DNA of 8,197 nucleotides from Zoogloeaceae bacterium (lineage in GTDB: Bacteria; Pseudomonadota; Gammaproteobacteria; Burkholderiales; Rhodocyclaceae): positions 1 through 8,197 of the forward strand of contig SSSX01000123.1 in the NCBI GenBank assembly GCA_015657735.1, given 5' to 3'. Numbering within the stretch: the first letter of the stretch is position 1; every line of letters starts with the position of its first letter. Of the stretch, positions 1-5,035 are shown piece after piece. Below the pieces are notes generated by a model that did not search any database, was not told the origin of the DNA, and was given only the letters and a program-made list of their open reading frames with translations. A program made the position numbers and the translations under genes.

Positions 1-1522
1 CGAGCGCGATGGCGGCGATGCCGGGCAGCGTGAGGGTGGCCTGCAGCAGCGACAGCAGGGCCACCAGCAGCAGCAGGTTGGCGGCCAGCGCCACCACCGA
101 CACGAAGCCGAACAGCATGTAGTAGGCGCACATGAAGACGGCGATGGCGACGAAGCCCCACAGCGTGGAGTGGAAGCCCTTGCTGATGTTCTCGGCGCCG
201 AGGCTGGGGCCGATGGTGCGTTCCTCGATGATCTCCATCGGCGCGGCCAGCGAGCCGGCGCGCAGCAGCAGCGCGGTGTCGGTGGCTTCTTCGGAACTCA
301 TCTTGCCGGAAATCTGCACCCGGCCGCCGCCGATTTCGCTGCGGATGACCGGGGCGGTGACGACTTCGCCCTTGCCCTTTTCGATCAGCAGGATGGCCAT
401 GCGCTTGTTGATGTTCTCGCGGGTCACATCCTTGAAGATGCGGGCGCCGGCCGAGTCGAGGGTCAGGTGGACCGCCGGCTCGTGAGTCTGGCCGTCGAAG
501 CCGGGCTGGGCGTCGGTAAGGCGCTCGCCGGTCAGGACGACCTGCTTTCTGACCAGCAGCGGGTTGCCGCCGCGCTCGGAATAGAGTTCGCTGCCGGGCG
601 GGATGGCGCCCTGCAGCGCGGCTTCGAGGCTGCCCGGGGTGTCGTCCACCAGGCGGATTTCGAGGGTCGCGGTGCGCCCGAGGATGTCCTTGGCCTTGGC
701 CACGTCCTGCACGCCGGGCAGTTGCACGACGATGCGGTCGAGGCCCTGCTGCTGGATAACCGGTTCGGCGACGCCCAGTTCGTTGATCCGGTTGTGCAGG
801 GTGCTGATGTTCTGGCGGATCGCGAATTCCTGGATGGTCTTCTGCGCCTGGGGGGTGAGGGTGGCGGACAGCTTGAAGTCGGCGCCGTCCTGGCCTTCGA
901 TGAGTTGCAGGTCGTTGTTGGCGGCGCCGATCACGCTCTTGGCGCGGGCCTGGGTGTCCGCGTCGCGGAACTTGACGACGACGCTCTGACCTTCGCGACC
1001 GATGCCGGCGTGGCGGACGTTCTTGTCGCGCAGCAGCGAGCGCAGGTCACCGGCGGTGGCGTCGAGGCGCTTGGTGACGGCGCCCTTCATGTCCACCTGC
1101 AGCAGGAAGTGCACGCCGCCGCGCAGGTCGAGGCCCAGGTACATGGGCAGCGCATGGATGGAGGTGAGCCACTGCGGGCTGGCGGAGAGGAGGTTCAGGG
1201 CGACGACGTACGACGGGTCGGCGGCGTCCGGGTTGAAGGCCTTTTCGATGGCGTCCTTGGCCTTCAGCTGGGTGTCGGTGTCGTGGAAGCGGGCGCGCAC
1301 GCTGGTCAGATCGGCGAACAGCCCGTCGTGGGCGATGCCGGCCGCCTTCAGGCTGGCGTCGACGCGGGCCATGGTGGCGGCGGCGTCGAGCTTGAGGGTG
1401 GCCTTGCCGCTGGAGACCTGAACGGCGGGCACCTCCCCGTAGAAATTCGGCAGGGTGTAGATCAGTCCCCACAGCAGGACGATGCCGATGAGGAGATTTT
1501 TCCAGAGAGGGTAGCGGTTCAT
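1..1522 (-). CDS. secD: Protein translocase subunit SecD (3' end beyond the window)
   Basis: SecD is the inner-membrane subunit that, with SecF and YajC, uses the proton gradient to help SecYEG release exported proteins into the periplasm. The frame read from 1522 begins MNRYPLWKNLL, matching the family N-terminus, and stays open for 507 codons to the window edge. Seen in order: first membrane segment (about residues 8-25), the periplasmic P1 region with the signature LGLDLRGG at 129-136, and the second cluster of membrane helices from about 450. The motif LPGIAAIAL closes the visible part, where family members read LPGIAGIVL. E. coli SecD has 615 residues, so roughly 100-110 are missing at the C-terminus. 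The start is fixed by homology, because no Shine-Dalgarno sequence precedes it; the mRNA there is a pyrimidine-rich tract. It lies 83 nt downstream of yajC and is presumably co-transcribed with it. No frameshift was found in the parts I translated. Confidence 0.97.
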   Translation of the reverse strand, partial: MNRYPLWKNLLIGIVLLWGLIYTLPNFYGEVPAVQVSSGKATLKLDAAATMARVDASLKAAGIAHDGLFADLTSVRARFHDTDTQLKAKDAIEKAFNPDAADPSYVVALNLLSASPQWLTSIHALPMYLGLDLRGGVHFLLQVDMKGAVTKRLDATAGDLRSLLRDKNVRHAGIGREGQSVVVKFRDADTQARAKSVIGAANNDLQLIEGQDGADFKLSATLTPQAQKTIQEFAIRQNISTLHNRINELGVAEPVIQQQGLDRIVVQLPGVQDVAKAKDILGRTATLEIRLVDDTPGSLEAALQGAIPPGSELYSERGGNPLLVRKQVVLTGERLTDAQPGFDGQTHEPAVHLTLDSAGARIFKDVTRENINKRMAILLIEKGKGEVVTAPVIRSEIGGGRVQISGKMSSEEATDTALLLRAGSLAAPMEIIEERTIGPSLGAENISKGFHSTLWGFVAIAVFMCAYYMLFGFVSVVALAANLLLLVALLSLLQATLTLPGIAAIAL

Positions 1523-1550
1523 GGTCTGGCGGAGAGGAGAGGAAACGGGT

Positions 1551-1598
1551 GCCGCGACGGCGGCAGCGCGAAACGGCCGGAGCGGGGAGCTCCGGCCG
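1551..1598 (-). promoter_or_regulatory. Two tandem hairpins in the yajC-secD intercistronic gap
   Basis: Two perfect inverted repeats sit in the gap. The first in transcript order has 10-bp arms at 1589-1598 and 1574-1583 (CGGCCGGAGC/GCTCCGGCCG) with a 5-nt loop, followed in the transcript by only three U. The second has 5-bp arms at 1560-1564 and 1551-1555 with a 4-nt loop. The strong stem with a poor U-tract is not a full terminator. It could be a partial terminator, an RNA-processing or 3'-end stabilising element for yajC mRNA, or an influence on secD translation. Structure is seen; role is inferred. Confidence 0.55.
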
Positions 1599-1605
1599 CC
1601 TGCGC

Positions 1606-1938
1606 TCAGATCGACTTGAGGGTGCCCTTCGGCAGCACCGCGCCGATGGCTTGCTTCTGGACGACGATCACGGTGTTGGGCGCGATCTCGACGTGCACGT
1701 AGGCATCGCTGATCTGTGCAACCTTGCCGATGATGCCGGCCTGGGTCACGACTTCATCGTTTTTCTGCAGGCCGGCGAGCAGGGCCTTGTGTTCCTTGGC
1801 GCGTTTCATCTGCGGACGGATCATCAGGAACCACAGCACGATGAACATGAAGACCAGCGGCAGCATGCCGGTGATACTGGACAGCGGATCCTGCGCGGCA
1901 GCGGGAGCGGCCTGGGCAAAGGCGTTGGAAATCAGCAC
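1606..1938 (-). CDS. yajC: Sec translocase accessory subunit YajC
   Basis: YajC is a small single-span inner-membrane protein that associates with SecD and SecF in the accessory export complex. The 110-residue product has the typical layout: a short N-terminal stretch (LISNAFAQ), one membrane helix at about residues 24-41 (ITGMLPLVFMFIVLWFLMI), the family motif IRPQMKRAKEHK right after it, a small cytoplasmic domain (GDEVVTQ-like KNDEVVTQAGIIGKV), and the closing VLPKGTLKSI; E. coli YajC ends VLPKGTMKAL. Length matches E. coli YajC (110). The start codon is GTG at 1938-1936, supported by GGAG at 1948-1945 with 6-nt spacing. An ATG two bases upstream (1940) is out of frame and stops after two codons. 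It is first in the operon with secD, with a promoter candidate at 1972-1980. In many proteobacteria tgt precedes yajC; here an unrelated gene and a terminator do. Confidence 0.97.
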   Translation of the reverse strand: MLISNAFAQAAPAAAQDPLSSITGMLPLVFMFIVLWFLMIRPQMKRAKEHKALLAGLQKNDEVVTQAGIIGKVAQISDAYVHVEIAPNTVIVVQKQAIGAVLPKGTLKSI

Positions 1939-1971
1939 ATTGAACTCCGGAGAAGGGATGCAAAGGGCCGA

Positions 1972-1980
1972 ATTATAGCA
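1972..1980 (-). promoter_or_regulatory. Extended -10 promoter for yajC-secD
   Basis: The minus strand carries TGCTATAAT, a perfect sigma-70 -10 hexamer (1977-1972) with the extended TG motif. It lies 33 bp upstream of the yajC GTG, implying a leader of about 25-30 nt that includes the GGAG ribosome binding site. No good -35 is seen: the hexamer at 17-bp spacing reads ACGCCT. This fits an extended -10 promoter. A run of seven C (plus-strand G at 1981-1987) lies directly upstream in the spacer. Confidence 0.7.
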
Positions 1981-2039
1981 GGGGGGGATCGGCGAGGCGT
2001 GAGGGGCGATGGGCGGAACGGCCCGGCCGGCCGCACACC

Positions 2040-2073
2040 AAAAAAACGGCGTCAGCCGGGAGGCGGACGCCGT
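2040..2073 (-). terminator. Rho-independent terminator of the 108-residue hypothetical gene
   Basis: On the minus strand an 8-bp stem ACGGCGTC/GACGCCGT (plus-strand arms 2066-2073 and 2046-2053) encloses a further 3-bp GCC/GGC stem with a 4-nt loop. It is followed by a run of seven T (plus-strand A at 2040-2046, the first T pairing within the stem). It lies about 70 nt after the stop codon at 2143 and before the yajC promoter, so it insulates the yajC-secD operon from upstream transcription. Confidence 0.88.
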
Positions 2074-2142
2074 GAAATCTCCACGAGGGAGAGGAGGGAG
2101 AAAAACACCGGTTGGGCGGCCGTTCGGGGCCGCGGGCGGCGA

Positions 2143-2469
2143 TCAGGCCGCCTTGCGCATCTGGGTATACATGCGCTGCCAGTTGGCGGCCAGCGCGGTA
2201 AACATCTCTTCGGCGGCCAGCAGGGGCATCAGCCCCATGCGGTGCTGGCTGCGCACGAAGGTTTCGACGTGGGGGGTGCAGAGGGTGTTTTGTTCATCCT
2301 CGAGCAGTTCGAGGAAGCGTGCCTCGGCGGCGCCCCAGAATTCGGACGTGCCGACCCAGCCAATGTCGGCAGTGGCTTCGCGAACCGCCTTGCGCCACAG
2401 CGCTTCGGCTCGCTCGATAGGCACCCCGGCCTTGCGGGCATGCCACGGGAGATTCTTCGGCGATTTCAT
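2143..2469 (-). CDS. Conserved-looking hypothetical protein, 108 residues
   Basis: I do not recognise a named family. The product is soluble-looking, with no signal peptide or membrane segment, probably mostly helical, and unusually rich in tryptophan (W9, W25, W38, W45, W97). Segments worth searching are KNLPWHARKAGVP (residues 5-17), RAEALWRKAVREAT (20-33) and GWVGTSEFWGAAEARF (37-52). One cysteine (C64) and two histidines nearby (H67, H76) do not form an evident metal site. I chose the ATG at 2469 because AGGAG stands 8 nt upstream (2482-2478); an in-frame start at 2538 would add 23 residues of poor composition. That it is a real gene is supported by this ribosome binding site, the strong terminator at 2040-2073, and protein-like composition. 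It is a single-gene transcript, divergent from the helicase gene. Some betaproteobacterial homologues seem plausible, but I cannot confirm that. Confidence 0.8.
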   Translation of the reverse strand: MKSPKNLPWHARKAGVPIERAEALWRKAVREATADIGWVGTSEFWGAAEARFLELLEDEQNTLCTPHVETFVRSQHRMGLMPLLAAEEMFTALAANWQRMYTQMRKAA

Positions 2470-2790
2470 TGCGGTTGCTCCTGAATGCTGCATCACGCGC
2501 CTGCTGGCGGCGGAGACAGGCTTTGTGTTGCTTTGCAATATTTTTCAATTCAGCGCTAATGCCTTGCCAATGTTAGGGTTTACCCGTTTCTCCGGCGCCG
2601 CCAATGTTGCGCTGCACAATCAAAATTCTAGGCAAGCGGGCCGTCGTCCGCAAGCTGCTTCCACGCCTGGGGCACGAATTACGTCACGGCGATTTGCGTT
2701 TTTACAACACTCGCGGTGCGCTGCAAGCCAGCGGGAGCGGAGGGCTTGGGGCGGTAGAATGGCGGGCTTCGCCGCCGACCGTACCGTCCC
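2470..2790. other. Divergent intergenic region between the hypothetical gene and uvrD
   Basis: These 321 bases hold no gene I can support. The part from about 2521 to 2720 is visibly AT-richer than the window as a whole. Seen: the dyad TTGC-TTT-GCAA at 2528-2538; a T-tract at 2541-2545; a 9-bp direct repeat GCCAATGTT at 2566-2574 and 2600-2608; and the small dyad GGGT-TT-ACCC at 2576-2585. A -35-like TTGGCA lies on the minus strand (2570-2565), but I see no good -10 at the right distance. The region must carry the promoters of both flanking genes; neither is clear. Confidence 0.6.
2755..2760 (+). promoter_or_regulatory. uvrD: Candidate -10 element for uvrD
   Basis: TAGAAT matches the sigma-70 -10 consensus at five of six positions and lies 30 bp upstream of the uvrD ATG. 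No convincing -35 precedes it and there is no extended TG. If used, the leader would be only about 23 nt, contain a small hairpin (GGCGG/CCGCC, arms 2761-2765 and 2772-2776), and have no Shine-Dalgarno sequence. Confidence 0.35.
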
Positions 2791-5004
2791 ATGCCCCAGC
2801 TTCTCGACAATCTGAACCCCGAACAACTCGCCGCGGTGACCCTGCCTCCGCAGCATGCGCTGATCCTTGCCGGTGCCGGTTCGGGCAAGACCCGGGTGCT
2901 GACGACGCGCATCGCCTGGCTGATCCAGAACGGTTTGTGCACGCCGGCCGGCATTCTGGCCGTGACCTTCACCAACAAGGCTGCGAAGGAGATGCTGACG
3001 CGCCTGTCGGCGATGTTCCCGATCAACACGCGGGGCATGTGGATCGGCACCTTTCATGGCCTGTGCAACCGTTTCCTGCGCGCCCATCACCGCGATGCCG
3101 GACTGCCGCAGCTGTTCCAGATCCTCGATTCGGGCGATCAGCTGGCGGCGATCAAACGCCTGCTCAAAACCCTCAACGTGGACGACGAGAAATTTCCGCC
3201 GCGGGAGCTGCAGCACTTCATCAACGGCCAGAAGGAGGCCGGCATCCGCCCGGCGGCGGTCGACGCCTGGGACGATTTCACCCGGCGCCGGGTCGAGCTT
3301 TACACGGAGTATGAGGCCCAATGCCAGCGCGAGGCAGTTGTGGATTTCCCTGAACTGCTGCTGCGCAGCTACGAGGTGCTGGAGCGCAACGAGCCGATCC
3401 GCCGCCACTATCAGGCGCGCTTCCGGCACATTCTGGTGGACGAATTCCAGGATACCAACCGGCTGCAGTACAAGTGGTTGTCGCTGCTCGCCGACGGTGG
3501 CCGCGACGGCGGCGCGAGCCTGTTCTGCGTCGGCGACGACGACCAGTCGATCTACCGTTTCCGCGGCGCCGAGATCGGCAACATGCGCGACTTCGAGCGC
3601 GATTTCCGGGTCGCCAGCGTGATCCGCCTCGAACAGAACTACCGTTCCCACGGCAACATCCTCGACGCCGCCAACGCGCTGATCGCCCACAACAACAAGC
3701 GTCTCGGCAAGAACCTGTGGACCGACCGGGGCGCCGGCGAGCCGATCCGCGTCTATGAGGCGTTCACCGATTCCGACGAGGCGCGCTGGATCGTGGACGA
3801 GATCCAGTCGCTGGTCCGCGACGGGATGAGCCGTTCCGCTATCGCGCTGCTGTACCGCTCCAACGCCCAGTCGCGGGTGCTCGAGCATCAGCTCTTTTCG
3901 AGCGGCGTGGCCTATCGCGTGTATGGCGGGCTGCGCTTCTTCGAGCGCCAGGAGGTCAAGCATGCGCTGGCCTACCTGCGCCTGATCGCCAATCCGGACG
4001 ACGACACGGCCTTCACGCGGGTGGTCAATTTTCCGACCCGCGGCATCGGGGCCCGCTCGCTCGAGGCGCTGGCCGACGCGGCGCGGACCTGGAACACGCC
4101 GCTCTACCAGACAGTGCCGCACCTGTCCGGCAAGCCGGGCACCGCGCTGGCCCAGTTCGTCGGCCTGATCGAGCGGCTGCGCACCGAAACGGCGACGCTG
4201 CCGCTGCACGAAACCGTCGATCACGTCATCGAGCTGTCGGGCCTGCGCGCCCACTACAAGGCCGAGAAGGAGGGCCAGGAGCGGCTCGAGAACCTCGACG
4301 AACTGATCAACGCGGCGGCCAATTTCAGCGCCGAGGCGGGGGCTGGCGAGCTTGCCGGCGGGGCCGAATCGGTGCTTGCCGAATTCCTCGCCCACGCCTC
4401 GCTGGAGGCCGGCGACCACCAGGCCGACGCGGGGATGGAGGCGGTCCAGCTGATGACCGTCCACGCCGCCAAGGGGCTGGAATTCGACGTCGTTTTCCTG
4501 TCCGGGCTGGAGGAGGGCCTGTTCCCCCACGAGAACAGCATTCTCGAAGCCGACGGGCTGGAGGAGGAACGGCGCCTGATGTACGTGGCGGTGACCCGCG
4601 CGCGCCAGCGCCTGTACCTGAGCTTCACCCAGAGCCGGATGCTCCACGGCCAGATCCGCTACAACCTGCGGTCGCGCTTCCTGGAGGAAATCCCCGAGGC
4701 GCTGACCAAGTGGCTGACGCCGCCGAACCCGCGGCGCAGTTTCGTGGCGGAGCCGTCGCCGCGTTATTACAACCCGGCGGCCGGCCGGCCGGCCGCGCCG
4801 GCGATGCCCGCGCCGCCGCCGCTGAAATCGCGCGATCTGGGCGGCCTGGCGATCGGTCAGGCGGTCAGCCACATCCGCTTTGGCGAAGGCGTCATCGTCG
4901 CCGCCGAAGGCAGCGGCAGCGATGCCCGGGTGCAGGTGAGGTTTGCCGATGCCGGCACCAAGTGGCTGATGCTGGCGGTGGCGAAGCTGACGCCGGCGGC
5001 CTGA
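2791..5004 (+). CDS. uvrD: DNA helicase II, UvrD/PcrA type (superfamily 1A)
   Basis: This is an ATP-driven 3'-5' DNA helicase of nucleotide excision repair, mismatch repair and replication restart. The 737 residues (E. coli UvrD has 720) carry all the expected motifs: Q motif LNPEQ (8-12), Walker A GAGSGKT (28-34), Ia TFTNKAA (59-65), Ib WIGTFHG (84-90), Walker B ILVDEFQDTN (214-223), III GDDDQSIYRFRGA (248-260), IV RLEQNYRS (279-286), the 2B-domain TRGIG (416-420), V MTVHAAKGLEFD (555-566) and VI EEERRLMYVAVTRAR (591-605). A Pro/Ala-rich linker (about 640-680) leads to the Tudor-like C-terminal domain with VSHIRFGEGVI (692-702), a feature of UvrD/PcrA rather than Rep. Motif III has Phe258 where E. 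coli UvrD and PcrA have Trp. The start agrees with the family, although no Shine-Dalgarno sequence precedes it (GTACCGTCCC). It stands alone, divergent from the hypothetical gene and convergent with the membrane protein gene. Confidence 0.97.
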   Translation: MPQLLDNLNPEQLAAVTLPPQHALILAGAGSGKTRVLTTRIAWLIQNGLCTPAGILAVTFTNKAAKEMLTRLSAMFPINTRGMWIGTFHGLCNRFLRAHHRDAGLPQLFQILDSGDQLAAIKRLLKTLNVDDEKFPPRELQHFINGQKEAGIRPAAVDAWDDFTRRRVELYTEYEAQCQREAVVDFPELLLRSYEVLERNEPIRRHYQARFRHILVDEFQDTNRLQYKWLSLLADGGRDGGASLFCVGDDDQSIYRFRGAEIGNMRDFERDFRVASVIRLEQNYRSHGNILDAANALIAHNNKRLGKNLWTDRGAGEPIRVYEAFTDSDEARWIVDEIQSLVRDGMSRSAIALLYRSNAQSRVLEHQLFSSGVAYRVYGGLRFFERQEVKHALAYLRLIANPDDDTAFTRVVNFPTRGIGARSLEALADAARTWNTPLYQTVPHLSGKPGTALAQFVGLIERLRTETATLPLHETVDHVIELSGLRAHYKAEKEGQERLENLDELINAAANFSAEAGAGELAGGAESVLAEFLAHASLEAGDHQADAGMEAVQLMTVHAAKGLEFDVVFLSGLEEGLFPHENSILEADGLEEERRLMYVAVTRARQRLYLSFTQSRMLHGQIRYNLRSRFLEEIPEALTKWLTPPNPRRSFVAEPSPRYYNPAAGRPAAPAMPAPPPLKSRDLGGLAIGQAVSHIRFGEGVIVAAEGSGSDARVQVRFADAGTKWLMLAVAKLTPAA
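4777..4796. repeat. 20-bp perfect palindrome built from GGCC units inside uvrD
   Basis: Four tandem GGCC units (4779-4794) with GC flanks make a perfect self-complementary 20-bp stretch. It encodes part of the Ala/Pro/Gly-rich linker (AAGRPAA, residues 663-669) before the UvrD C-terminal domain. A shorter relative, the 10-bp palindrome CGGCCGGCCG, occurs at 2024-2033. The linker tolerates low-complexity sequence, so this may be simple slippage-type expansion. Confidence 0.75.
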
Positions 5005-5010
5005 AGGCGC

Positions 5011-5035
5011 GCCGGCGCCGGCTTTCAGCGCCGGC
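5011..5035. terminator. GC-rich dyad at the uvrD/membrane protein convergent junction
   Basis: Arms GCCGGCGC (5011-5018) and GCGCCGGC (5028-5035) are perfectly complementary around a 9-nt loop that includes the minus-strand stop codon (5025-5027). It is the only obvious structure in the 20-nt gap between the two convergent genes and could act as a bidirectional stop. There is no T-tract on either strand, so a classical intrinsic terminator is not demonstrated. Confidence 0.3.

Noticed and set aside
170..1702. 510-codon open frame on the plus strand
   Set aside because: It lies antisense to secD and yajC, whose products are recognised with full motifs. Its translation is low-complexity Gly/Ala/Asp/Val-rich and matches no family.
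2101..2133. Second terminator between the hypothetical gene and its main terminator
   Set aside because: A 6-bp stem (2116-2121/2128-2133) and a T5 run on the minus strand (2101-2105) exist, but they are about 10 nt apart, too far for an intrinsic terminator.
2604..2790. Possible small gene upstream of uvrD starting at the ATG at 2604
   Set aside because: No ribosome binding site, Arg-rich composition, and the frame continues far into uvrD out of frame.
2009..2815. 268-codon open frame on the plus strand
   Set aside because: Covers the terminator, the antisense of the 108-residue gene and the intergenic region, and runs into the uvrD start in the wrong frame; no recognisable domain.
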